A stretch of DNA of 64,000 bases, from the NCBI RefSeq assembly GCF_024347495.1, contig NZ_AP025490.1:1860001-1924000 (forward strand), in the 5' to 3' direction. The notes below the pieces were generated by a model, which was not told the DNA's origin, did no database searches, and worked only from the letters and a program-made list of their open reading frames with translations. Below are positions 35,461 to 44,271 of this stretch, piece after piece (the first letter of the stretch is position 1; each line of letters starts with the position of its first letter). The stretch comes from Vibrio gallaecicus. GTDB lineage: Bacteria; Pseudomonadota; Gammaproteobacteria; Enterobacterales; Vibrionaceae. A program made the translations under genes and the position numbers.

Positions 35461-36501
35461 TTACTGCCCACCCTCAAGCTTGTTTTGCCGAATTTGTCCC
35501 GGCGACTGACCCGTCCACTTTCTGAATGCTCGGCTAAAAGCACTGGAATCTGAAAAACCCAGTTCGAGGGCAATAAGTGTGATGTTAGCCTCGTTACGAT
35601 TGAGCATTGTAAGGCTGAGTTCAAGACGGTATTTATCAAACAAACGTCGGAAGTTAATGCCTTCTTGCTGCAATTTTCTATTCAATGTCCTTGTACTCAT
35701 ACAAAGAGTACTTGCTATATTTTCTTGGCTAATATCTTTGACCGGAACCGTTTTAAACGCTTCATTCACTTTAAACAACATGCTTGATTCAAGTACGCTT
35801 TCCAGCTGTTTATCTGCCATCTGCTTTAAACCTAAATGGAAATCAGCTAGATACTCACGACCTCGCATGTTCACCACTTCTTCACTAAAATAGAAATAGC
35901 GTACAGGGTAGCCTTGCTTCATTTGCACATTAAACACACGTTCAAAAATAGGTAAAAACTCCTCACCGACAGTATGACGATTGAAGTGGATAGCCACTAA
36001 TTGATTTGGGGCATTGAGATAACGCCTGATGAGTTTAAGGATCAGTCCGTAATACAGCCCTAAACTCATGTGGGTCATTAATGTGATTTCATCGACGTAT
36101 TCCGGAGTTACAACCCACAACTCGAGTCCACCGCTATCCGTCTCACGGCTGAAGATTTTCAGAAGTGGATGAATATGAATAGAGTATCGACTGAGTAATT
36201 CACAAAACTGAGTTAACGTAGGAGCAGTGAGCATTGCTAAAACGGGAGGACCCAGTTCTAGCTCATCAAAGTACTCCGCTGATTCACTAAAAATATCAAT
36301 AAGTTCATAACCAAACTGCTGATAAATATGGGCTATCGCAGCTTGGAGTTGGTAAGCTGAAACCGAATCAGCAGACAATAGAGCTTGATAAGAATCGTCT
36401 CCTTCCCAGAATTCACTGGTATCGCCCACTCGAGCTTCTAGTGCAGAATCTAAAATGTTAAACCAAAAAATAGGTAACTGAGAACTAAAGCTTTGTGCCA
36501 T
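35461..36501 (-). CDS. AraC-family transcriptional regulator (OruR/ArgR-like)
   Basis: A 346-residue regulator with the N-terminal arabinose-binding-like domain of the OruR/ToxT-like branch and a C-terminal double helix-turn-helix (residues about 245-340; NIASTLCMSTRTLNRKLQQEG and LIALELGFSDSSAFSRAFRKWTGQSPGQIR). The effector is unknown. Its promoter region carries a 20-bp tandem repeat (36528-36580). It does not overlap a partner gene; the next gene on the same strand upstream encodes an outer membrane protein. Confidence 0.87.
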   Translation of the reverse strand: MAQSFSSQLPIFWFNILDSALEARVGDTSEFWEGDDSYQALLSADSVSAYQLQAAIAHIYQQFGYELIDIFSESAEYFDELELGPPVLAMLTAPTLTQFCELLSRYSIHIHPLLKIFSRETDSGGLELWVVTPEYVDEITLMTHMSLGLYYGLILKLIRRYLNAPNQLVAIHFNRHTVGEEFLPIFERVFNVQMKQGYPVRYFYFSEEVVNMRGREYLADFHLGLKQMADKQLESVLESSMLFKVNEAFKTVPVKDISQENIASTLCMSTRTLNRKLQQEGINFRRLFDKYRLELSLTMLNRNEANITLIALELGFSDSSAFSRAFRKWTGQSPGQIRQNKLEGGQ

Positions 36502-36527
36502 AACTACCTGCTGTGTTGGGCCTTTAT

Positions 36528-36580
36528 ATCTGAACCCAAATTAAAGTATCTGAGCCCAAATTAAAGTATCTAAGCTCAGG
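36528..36580. repeat. 20-bp tandem repeat in AraC-family gene promoter
   Basis: Two near-identical 20-bp units (ATCTGAACCCAAATTAAAGT and a one-base variant) and a partial third, 27-80 bases upstream of the AraC-type start codon. They may be duplicated binding sites or slippage. Confidence 0.8.
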
Positions 36581-36644
36581 TTACAAGACGGGTTACAAGC
36601 CAGCTTACAGATAGTGGCAATAATGGATCATTTAGTTAGCTGTA

Positions 36645-37643
36645 TCAAAACTTATAATCTAAACCAACGGACGCTATATATTGTGAGTAATCATAATATT
36701 CAATGTTGGAGTCGGTCGATCTTGCGCCTATGAACGATACTACAGACCAATCTTTATACCCCAATATTCCCGAATATTCGTACGCTAGAAAAATACCCAA
36801 ATCTTTGTCTTCACGTTTTTTATTAAAGATAGGGTTCACTGCATCATATTCTCGATTATCAGCATTCACAGTTAAAGCAATGCCATGTTTATTGAATCTT
36901 TTTGCCAAGCTGACTTCAGCACCAACACTAAAAAACGAGAGCGCATCACCTTCTGAATCTGATGAGAAAACATTTAAAGACGGGGTAAGTAAACCAGCTC
37001 CATTATTAAGCATATGTTGGTATCTAGTTTTGAAATAATAGTACTTACGTTCACGCTTCATTAATGCTCTTTTCTCATCTGCTAAGCCTAAACCTTTAAG
37101 CCCAGATTGCTCATTTTTCACATCAGACTCACCAGCTGCCATATCTATATGAAAATTAGAGCCCATAATCTTCGATAACTGCATCCGAACGACATTACCT
37201 GAAAGGTCTGTTTCTTTTCTCTTTTGATCAATTGCATACGGGTCATCCCATACTTCACCCGAGATAAGAGTTGGCAAAAACGAAACATCGGCTACGGTTC
37301 CGTCTGTCAATTGCTGCCTGTATCCCACTTCAAATGCAAGTGTTCCGGTAATGACATCATCTCGCGATGTTCCTAAGAAAAGCTGCTTATCCAACGAGTC
37401 ACCAAAGGTATACTTTAGAGAACCTAAAAGCCCTACCATGCCACTTGTTTCAGTCGAGCCTGATACTGAAAGGTCCGACTGCATTTGGGTGTAACTTTGG
37501 CTGACATCTAGGTTGTTTGAGTCTGCCAAGAACCCTGTTAAGAAAGTGATATTTCCTGTAATACCTTGGCTTGGTGCTAAAGCTGATACTGCCTGAGGAG
37601 CAAAGATCATCAAAGTGATGGCTAGCGTAATTATTTGTTTCAT
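36645..37643 (-). CDS. DUF2860 family outer membrane protein
   Basis: A 332-residue exported protein. Residues 1-21 form a signal peptide (MKQIITLAITLMIFAPQAVSA). The body has alternating beta-strand pattern and ends in aromatic F (IASVGLDYKF), typical of an outer membrane barrel. I recognise the DUF2860 family, seen mainly in Vibrionaceae and relatives, with no known function. It lies 124 bases downstream of the Tat amidase on the same strand, so it could serve as the channel for amidase products; that is inference. Confidence 0.78.
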   Translation of the reverse strand: MKQIITLAITLMIFAPQAVSALAPSQGITGNITFLTGFLADSNNLDVSQSYTQMQSDLSVSGSTETSGMVGLLGSLKYTFGDSLDKQLFLGTSRDDVITGTLAFEVGYRQQLTDGTVADVSFLPTLISGEVWDDPYAIDQKRKETDLSGNVVRMQLSKIMGSNFHIDMAAGESDVKNEQSGLKGLGLADEKRALMKRERKYYYFKTRYQHMLNNGAGLLTPSLNVFSSDSEGDALSFFSVGAEVSLAKRFNKHGIALTVNADNREYDAVNPIFNKKREDKDLGIFLAYEYSGILGYKDWSVVSFIGARSTDSNIEYYDYSQYIASVGLDYKF

Positions 37644-37766
37644 TGTTGGGCTCTATTTTAAATGACGATAACTTGTATGAAGGCTTCTACGTTTCGAATT
37701 CGGATGCATTAATTTAGATACACTTATCTACTAGCTTGCATTCATAAGTGAATCTTGTGTTGAGAA

Positions 37767-39368
37767 TCAAACAGCGATGGATGGCTTTCTTTCACTCCAT
37801 GGATTCGCATTCTCCAATTGATAAGCCAACTCAAATAACAGCCGGTCATTACCTCTCGCGGCTGAAAAATGGCTTCCAACTGGCATATTGCGGTGATTCC
37901 AGTAGAGAGGAACTGACATTGCAGGGTTACCTGCAACATTTTCTATCGGGGTGTAAGACATAAGCTTTTCGGAACGATCCCAAATAGTCTCTCCGGAATG
38001 CTTTTTTTGATCAAAATAGCTAATGTCTTGAGGAATATGATTGGAGCAAGGCGTCAACCAAACATCTATCGTTCTAAAAAACTCATGGTTATGCTGAAGC
38101 GAAAATTTGTGGCAATTTATTTTCGAATCAATATATAAATTCGGATGGGATTTAATACGGGCCTGCATAGTTCGAGCTAAATATGTCACATTTGTACTGA
38201 CTAGTTGAGACATAGACTCCAAAGGCGTACCAATACTGTCGAACTGCTCAGCAAAGCTCGCCATTTTGTTTCCAAAAACACCCATGTAGTCATACATAAA
38301 CTGCTCACCATTTGTGACGGGTTGACCAACTTCCACTACGATATGCCCTAACTCTTCTAATAGCTTACAGGTTGAAAGGATTGCAGAACGAGTGTCTTCA
38401 TCCGGCAGCTTTCCATGTATGTCCATCATAGTGACTCCGACCTTTATAGGACGATTCAAAGGAGTATGTACCATTCCTAGTGGGGTTCTGGGGAATGCCG
38501 TTTTAAAGCTGTCTTTAACGTGGTTCTCTGTTATAGAAACAGCCAATGCTGTATCCCGAACCGTACGTGACATAAAGGATTGGTGTGTAAAATCTTCATT
38601 GGTTGAACCATTTATCAACCCTGTGATCAGTTGCTCTCGGCTTGGTTTATAACCAAAAATCCCCGTAGCTGATGCAGGCATGCGAGAAGACCCTCCTCCA
38701 TCTGTCGAATGAGCTACCGGTACATACCCAGCAGCAATGGCTGCCGCTCCGCCACCAGTAGAAGCATGAACACCTTTACGGATATCCCAAGGGTTACGAG
38801 TCGCGCCATATAGCGGATTTTGGGTACAGCCGAATGTCATCATCTCTGGGATGTTTGTCATGCCAATGGTATTAAGCCCTGCATTATGTGCTGCTTGAAT
38901 AAACCAAGAAGTCGATTTAGGTTTTCTACCTTTATTCAAAGGTGAACCCATGGTGCATTCTAACCCTTCAACATCGACACAATCTTTTGCTAGGAAAGGA
39001 ACACCAGCAAATGGTGAGTATGGGTTGATTGAAACTGAACGTTCTAGAGCCATATCAAAGCACTCGGACACCACCGCATTCACCTTATGGTTCGTTTGTT
39101 TGATTTTAAATATCGACTCTTGAACAAGCTCTTTAGGGCTGACTTTCTTCTGCCTAACAAGATCAGCCATTTCAGTTGCATCTAGAACTTGGTTTGTCAC
39201 TTTGTAGTCAGGTGGAAGGCTAGAATTAGATTTAGGATTAGATTTTAACTCTGACTTAGATAATGCTTCTGCAGTAGCCAAAGTAGGTATGGTTAACGCA
39301 GCAGCAGACACTACACTTTTGCCCACCACTTTTAGGAAACTTCTTCTCTCGTTATCGCTTTTTTTCAT
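37767..39368 (-). CDS. Exported amidase (amidase-signature family, Tat-type signal)
   Basis: A 533-residue amidase. The N-terminus has a twin-arginine signal (NERRSFLKVVGKSVVSAAAL), so the folded enzyme should be exported. The Ser-cisSer-Lys triad is recognisable: Lys in FLAKDCVDVEG near residue 129, cis-Ser in HASTGGGAAAIAAGYVPVA, and the nucleophile Ser in STDGGGSSRMPAS near residue 229. The usual GGSSGG is altered to ASTGGG, keeping the first Ser. Family members hydrolyse amide bonds of varied small molecules. Neighbours are a DUF2860 outer membrane protein and, divergently, a choloylglycine hydrolase-family gene. Confidence 0.85.
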   Translation of the reverse strand: MKKSDNERRSFLKVVGKSVVSAAALTIPTLATAEALSKSELKSNPKSNSSLPPDYKVTNQVLDATEMADLVRQKKVSPKELVQESIFKIKQTNHKVNAVVSECFDMALERSVSINPYSPFAGVPFLAKDCVDVEGLECTMGSPLNKGRKPKSTSWFIQAAHNAGLNTIGMTNIPEMMTFGCTQNPLYGATRNPWDIRKGVHASTGGGAAAIAAGYVPVAHSTDGGGSSRMPASATGIFGYKPSREQLITGLINGSTNEDFTHQSFMSRTVRDTALAVSITENHVKDSFKTAFPRTPLGMVHTPLNRPIKVGVTMMDIHGKLPDEDTRSAILSTCKLLEELGHIVVEVGQPVTNGEQFMYDYMGVFGNKMASFAEQFDSIGTPLESMSQLVSTNVTYLARTMQARIKSHPNLYIDSKINCHKFSLQHNHEFFRTIDVWLTPCSNHIPQDISYFDQKKHSGETIWDRSEKLMSYTPIENVAGNPAMSVPLYWNHRNMPVGSHFSAARGNDRLLFELAYQLENANPWSERKPSIAV

Positions 39369-39750
39369 AGTGTCTATCCTCTAATTTAGGCTAGCAACTA
39401 TCCTTGTTTCACGACTTATTAGTCCCGTACAGCTTGTATTCCTTGCTGTCATCGATGGGTATAGATTAAATAAGAAGAGAATTTGGTGCAGTGCAATTAC
39501 AGTCAATATCTATACAAATTGCGCCAATTTGATAGATAGAGCTTATGTTATCTTTACTTTAAGTAATGGCGGCGAATATCTCAGAAGGTTCAATAAAATC
39601 TAAACCGCCCTCTTTAAGCACCAAAAAAGCAAAATGACAACGTAGACTGAGCCGCCTTAAAAATGATGGTTTTTACCCATCACATTGCAATATTTCGTTA
39701 TGACGTAAAGTGTCATGATGATCTCGTTTCCAATAACGAGGCTTATCATA
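39369..39750. other. Divergent promoter region, amidase and acylase genes
   Basis: About 380 bases with a palindromic LysR-type box (39664-39682) near the acylase end. No open frame is convincing. No copy of the box is visible near the amidase start. Confidence 0.5.
39664..39682. promoter_or_regulatory. LysR-type box TGATGG-N7-CCATCA (acylase promoter)
   Basis: The inverted repeat TGATGG / CCATCA with a 7-base spacer TTTTTAC, ending 68 bases before the acylase ATG. The same 19-base palindrome, with spacer AATTTAC, recurs at 41863. Flanking bases are also alike (AA before, CAATATT or AATTATT after). Confidence 0.65.
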
Positions 39751-40788
39751 ATGAACAAAAAATCTCTTTCTCTTGCGATCATCTCGACTCTTTCTTTCGG
39801 CGTAGTGACTGCCGCAGAGGCGTGTACACGAATTCTATGGGATACGGAAAGCAATGGAACTTTTGTTACACGCACTCTAGATTGGTCAGAACAAACTCAT
39901 CCACATCTGGTTAATATCCCTAAAGAAAGTACTTATGTTACACACCTAGATCGCCAGCATCAGGTTATATCAAAATTTGATGTAACAGGGATTACCACAT
40001 ACGGCGCCATCACTGACGGCGTAAACAACGCTGGGCTAAGTGGAAATGTTTTGTATGATCGAGGAATGGAAACCAAAGATATTACTAACGATGGAGAGAT
40101 CGGTGCATTAAGCTATCTCAAGCACCTATTATCACAATTCTCAACGGTTGAAGACGCCGTTGAATTTATCAAAAACACTCCAGCCACTACTGAATTCATC
40201 CCAGGCGTTCCGGTTCGTATTGCTTTGCATATCAGCTTGCAAGATATAACTGGAGATTCAGCCATTATCGAATTTCGCTCTGAAGGACCACAGATTTGGC
40301 ACGGTTCTGAATATGCGATTATGACCAATCAGCCTGATTACAGTCAGCACCTAGCGAATGTGGAACGTTCTAAACGTGGTTGGGGGGAGCTAGATCAGCA
40401 GTTCTCACAAACTAATCTTGGTACTGGAGGAAATGCTAACCCTGAAGACCGATTTATTCACTCAACGTATTTCTTAGGTCACTTGAAAGAGCCTACGAGC
40501 ATTATGAATGGATTAATAAAGTTAGACTCAACAACATACAAAATCCCCCATGATGCGCCGAATGTGCCTATAGATGGCGTCATGGCTGGATATGCGACCG
40601 AGTATGCTGTGAATTACCACTTACAATCTGGTGAAACCTTAATTCGCTATCAATGGGGAGACGACTACACACAGCTTCAATATAATATCCAAGAAATTCA
40701 AAAATCAGGAAAATCGATTGAATTTGAGCTAGTGCAGCCGGGGTTAATTGGCAATATCACGGACAAAATCATACATTCTGGTCAATAG
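39751..40788 (+). CDS. Choloylglycine hydrolase / penicillin V acylase-family linear amide hydrolase
   Basis: A 345-residue Ntn hydrolase that cleaves linear amides such as penicillin V, conjugated bile salts or N-acyl homoserine lactones. A signal peptide (about residues 1-24) ends right before the nucleophilic cysteine (VVTAAEA then CTRILWD), so export and processing would expose the N-terminal Cys. Arg and Asp of TRTLDW, Asn of MTNQPDYSQHL and Arg of NPEDRFIHSTYF match the active-site set. The start at 39751 follows GAGG. Located between an exported amidase and a LysR gene; the shared palindrome suggests LysR control. Actual substrate unknown. Confidence 0.87.
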   Translation: MNKKSLSLAIISTLSFGVVTAAEACTRILWDTESNGTFVTRTLDWSEQTHPHLVNIPKESTYVTHLDRQHQVISKFDVTGITTYGAITDGVNNAGLSGNVLYDRGMETKDITNDGEIGALSYLKHLLSQFSTVEDAVEFIKNTPATTEFIPGVPVRIALHISLQDITGDSAIIEFRSEGPQIWHGSEYAIMTNQPDYSQHLANVERSKRGWGELDQQFSQTNLGTGGNANPEDRFIHSTYFLGHLKEPTSIMNGLIKLDSTTYKIPHDAPNVPIDGVMAGYATEYAVNYHLQSGETLIRYQWGDDYTQLQYNIQEIQKSGKSIEFELVQPGLIGNITDKIIHSGQ

Positions 40789-40809
40789 TCGTAAAGCTGA
40801 TTGCCCTCC

Positions 40810-40835
40810 TGAGGGTCCGAATTATCGGATCCTCA
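40810..40835. terminator. Hairpin between convergent acylase and LysR genes
   Basis: An 11-bp inverted repeat (TGAGGGTCCGA / TCGGATCCTCA, one G-T pair). No T-tract, so a weak candidate terminator. Confidence 0.45.
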
Positions 40836-40863
40836 CCGCTAAACTTCTTGATTCAGTTTTTAA

Positions 40864-41754
40864 CTAAAGATACTTCCTAGAATACGAACGAATCACTTCT
40901 AATAAGCCCGAATAGACATTGGTACTTTCAAAGCTCATCGGGTAGAAGAACGATAATCCAAATTTCGCCGAATGATTCAGCAGTTCTTTAAACTCAATTT
41001 TACGTATTTTCTTTGTTGCCACCAATTCAGCCGCTAAGCTATTGGGTAGTAATGCCCAACCGTTTTTCTTAACTAATTCTAATAACATATCGTTATTACT
41101 CACCGTCCGAAAATAAGGAGAAATGCCTAACCATTCAGGCATAGTTTTAGTGTGGTTCTCACTTATATATTGGGTTTCCAACTGTAAATCTTCGAGCTGT
41201 ACCAGAGGGGTTTGAAATAATGGACTCTCTACTCTTGCATAAGCAGAAAAGTCACCATCTCCTAGCTTAATAGCCGTTATGGGATATTCAGAAATATTTT
41301 CCATTCGATGCTGCATAATGGCAACTTTATTATGACCAGTCACAATGTCAGCAAAAACTTCATCTCGGTTCCGGTGCAACCAGTTAATGATTAAATTTGG
41401 ATGCTCTTTCAATACATAAGACTCAATTTCAACCACGAGGTCATTCGGCATTAACGTATCATGATAGAAATCTAAATGAATAAGTTCTTGTTGGTAAGCT
41501 TCCAGCATACGTAAATGCAACCGGTCACTATTCTGCACAAGTAATTTCGACTGTTTATAGATCGAACGGGCAAACTCCGTAGGTACCGCTTTTTTTCCTT
41601 CAATCGTAAATAATTCGACTCGATAGCTGTCTTCGAGTGCTTTCACTTGCTCACGAATCGTCGTTCTGTCTTTCCCCAATATACGTGCTGCATTGCTGTA
41701 GCTATGTTCATCATAAGTTGTACAAAAAGATTTCAAATGTTCATAGGAAAACAT
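40864..41754 (-). CDS. LysR-family transcriptional regulator
   Basis: A 296-residue LysR protein. The N-terminal winged helix (residues about 3-62: FCTTYDEHSYSNAARILGKD followed by RTTIREQVKALEDSY) is clear; the effector domain follows with two alpha/beta lobes. It lies between an exported acylase gene and an exported amidohydrolase gene. An identical 19-bp palindrome is in the promoters on both sides, so it probably controls both and itself. The effector may be an amide product. Confidence 0.88.
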   Translation of the reverse strand: MFSYEHLKSFCTTYDEHSYSNAARILGKDRTTIREQVKALEDSYRVELFTIEGKKAVPTEFARSIYKQSKLLVQNSDRLHLRMLEAYQQELIHLDFYHDTLMPNDLVVEIESYVLKEHPNLIINWLHRNRDEVFADIVTGHNKVAIMQHRMENISEYPITAIKLGDGDFSAYARVESPLFQTPLVQLEDLQLETQYISENHTKTMPEWLGISPYFRTVSNNDMLLELVKKNGWALLPNSLAAELVATKKIRKIEFKELLNHSAKFGLSFFYPMSFESTNVYSGLLEVIRSYSRKYL

Positions 41755-42136
41755 ATTTATTACTCACTTAATTTTTTCGAACTTAGATTTTTACGAGCTT
41801 AGATTTTCAAGCGCATTTTTCCACGAGCTTGGTTTTCGATTCATCGATTAAGCACATTAAAATGATGGAATTTACCCATCATAATGAATTATTAGTAACG
41901 TAAATACACTGCTATTTTACAAAAATAATGTGAAGGGAGTCGGGCAAGTGATATTAACCAATACACAATATTGCCTTCTAGCCTTTGCTACAGGTTCAAA
42001 TACACAAGACTTCATGAATGAAGATAGTCGACCACATCATCTTCACGTATGCATCAGGAATGAATGCACTATCTAACATGATTACATTTAACCTTTCACC
42101 GAAACGGATTTTTCGAAAGAGAAATTAGGAATGACA
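41755..42136. other. Divergent promoter region, LysR and amidohydrolase genes
   Basis: About 380 bases with the LysR-type box (41863-41881). Near the LysR start, an imperfect repeat of the type CGAGCTTAGATTTT occurs about three times (41779-41839). No gene is seen. Confidence 0.5.
41863..41881. promoter_or_regulatory. LysR-type box TGATGG-N7-CCATCA (LysR/amidohydrolase)
   Basis: The same palindrome as at 39664, here 109 bases upstream of the LysR start and 256 bases upstream of the amidohydrolase start. This is a typical place for LysR autoregulation with a divergent target. Confidence 0.65.
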
Positions 42137-44074
42137 ATGAAAAAAATCTTTCTCACCAGTGCTATTGCCAGTTTGCTTTCAACACACTCGGTTTTTGCGA
42201 CAACTGAGGCTCCAATTACTCTTTACGTCTCTAACGATATTGTGACCATGTCGGACCACGATTATGGTGAAGCCAATGCTATCGCCGTACAAGATGGCAA
42301 AATTCTAGATATTGGTAATAAGTCTGATTTATCCAACAAATATAAATTAAACCAAGGTTTGACGGTCGACACGACGTTTGAAGATAGCGTGATAACTCCC
42401 GGTTTTGTGGAACCTCATATCCATTTATGGCTAATGGGGATATTACTTGGCACAGAGTTTATTACCCCTGCTGACTGGCAATTGCCTTGGGGAAATGTGG
42501 AAGGAGTTGTCGGTCACGATAACTACATGGCAAGGCTAGCAGAGATTGAAGCAAAGACTCCAAAAGGAGAACCTTTATTGACATGGGGCTATCACAATTA
42601 TTTTCATGGCAGCGAAATGAGTAGAGATGCGTTGAATGCAATCTCAACAGAGCGACCAATTGTTGTATGGCATCGCAGTTTCCATGAATTGTATTTTAAC
42701 GATGCAGCATTAGCCATGTTTGGTTGGGATGAGAAGTCTTGGTCTGGTGAAGGACACGCTTATACACAACTTGACTGGAATAAAGGGCATGCCTTTGAAG
42801 CGGGCGGGAAACTTATCCTAGAAGATGTACTTAAATTCTGGGTTGAAAGCGGTATGTTTGCGACGGGCATGGAACGTTCAAAAGACTATGTACATTCTGG
42901 AGGCATTACTACTGCTATTGACCCCGGTGTGATAGCTACGCCTGAAATGTTCTCTCAAGTGATCGATATTCTTGAAACAGACGGCTTCCCTATGGATTAC
43001 TGGTTAATCCCTGCTGGTAATTTTACTTACATGATGGCAAATAACGACCCAGAAAAAGGCAAAGTGATCGCTGAAGGGCAAACTCAACATGCAGCCTATC
43101 AAGGTGAACAAGTACAATGGTTGCCAAAGTTTGTAAAACTCTTTTCAGACGGTGCTATGTATAGTCAACTAATGCAAATGAAAGATGGCTATACCGACGG
43201 TCATAAAGGTGAATGGATGCAAGAGCCAGCCGACCTTGAAGCCAGCATGCGCCCATACTGGGAAGACGACTACACGATTGTGGTTCATGCAAATGGTGAT
43301 TTAGGTTTTGATACAGCCGTTAACATTGTCGATAAACTCAATAAAGAAACGCCGAGAACCGACCATAGAACTGGGTTCCATCATTTAGGTATTACCGATA
43401 AAGATGATATTTCCAAAGCCGTAGAGTTGGGGGCAAATTTTAGTGTAAACCCGTATTACACGCATATCCTATCAGAACTCTATAGCAAAGAAGGGCTTGA
43501 TCAAGAACGTGCAGAAACGATGGCTCGTGGTCGTTCATTTATTGATGCTGGTGGTAAGTTATCACTTCACTCCGATTCACCAATGGCACCAGCTCAGCCT
43601 TTGGCAATGGTCTGGGCAGCCGTCAATCGAATTGGCTTATCCGGCAAAACTATTATGGGTGCAGAAGAACGAATTACGGTTGATGAAGCCATGAGAGCCA
43701 TCACCATCGATGCAGCTTATACCGCAAGGCTTGAAAATGAAATTGGTACCATTGATATCGGTAAGTCTGCAAATTTCACTGTTCTAGATAGCAGCCCATA
43801 CAAAGTAAAACCTGAAGATATTAATAAGATTAAGGTGGAGGCGACGATATACCAGGGGACGATTGCGCCTATTGCTAAACACAATGCTGGTCTTGCTATG
43901 AACAGTGAAACTATGCATATAGTTAAAGTATTAAATCGCGACCATTTTCATTCTGGCCACCCTATACCATTTAGCGGTAGTAACAGTCATCATGGACATA
44001 ATCATAGTCATGAACACAATGATGTTTGCTCAACGAGCCTTTACCTACAGCATGTAATGTCTCAGATTAAGTAA
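42137..44074 (+). CDS. Exported YtcJ-like amidohydrolase with His-rich tail
   Basis: A 645-residue metal-dependent amidohydrolase of the YtcJ type (amidohydrolase_3). Residues 1-22 are a signal peptide (MKKIFLTSAIASLLSTHSVFA). The metal site HIH occurs in VEPHIHLWLMG near residue 97; further ligands are in VVHANGDLGFD, GFHHLG and SLHSDSPMAPA. The C-terminal 30 residues are very His-rich (HHGHNHSHEHND), an add-on that might bind metal. The start is chosen at 42137, where AGGA is 7 bases upstream; an ATG at 42131 is too close. It is followed by a terminator. Confidence 0.85.
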   Translation: MKKIFLTSAIASLLSTHSVFATTEAPITLYVSNDIVTMSDHDYGEANAIAVQDGKILDIGNKSDLSNKYKLNQGLTVDTTFEDSVITPGFVEPHIHLWLMGILLGTEFITPADWQLPWGNVEGVVGHDNYMARLAEIEAKTPKGEPLLTWGYHNYFHGSEMSRDALNAISTERPIVVWHRSFHELYFNDAALAMFGWDEKSWSGEGHAYTQLDWNKGHAFEAGGKLILEDVLKFWVESGMFATGMERSKDYVHSGGITTAIDPGVIATPEMFSQVIDILETDGFPMDYWLIPAGNFTYMMANNDPEKGKVIAEGQTQHAAYQGEQVQWLPKFVKLFSDGAMYSQLMQMKDGYTDGHKGEWMQEPADLEASMRPYWEDDYTIVVHANGDLGFDTAVNIVDKLNKETPRTDHRTGFHHLGITDKDDISKAVELGANFSVNPYYTHILSELYSKEGLDQERAETMARGRSFIDAGGKLSLHSDSPMAPAQPLAMVWAAVNRIGLSGKTIMGAEERITVDEAMRAITIDAAYTARLENEIGTIDIGKSANFTVLDSSPYKVKPEDINKIKVEATIYQGTIAPIAKHNAGLAMNSETMHIVKVLNRDHFHSGHPIPFSGSNSHHGHNHSHEHNDVCSTSLYLQHVMSQIK

Positions 44075-44109
44075 GATACCAGAGCAACTGACAATAAGAT
44101 CTAATCAAT

Positions 44110-44147
44110 AGCCGCTAACTCGACAATCAACAGCTAGCGGCTTTTCT
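44110..44147 (+). terminator. Terminator of amidohydrolase gene
   Basis: An 8-bp inverted repeat AGCCGCTA / TAGCGGCT followed by TTTTC. Confidence 0.7.
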
Positions 44148-44271
44148 CTGCTCTGTTCTTACATTCGTTTCTCTAATCTGTCCCATATTAATTTCCGCTA
44201 TGAAAATTGCATAAGGCTGTCACTACAAACTGCGTTATGATTGCCTACCTTTCCCTTTAATTACATCTTTT

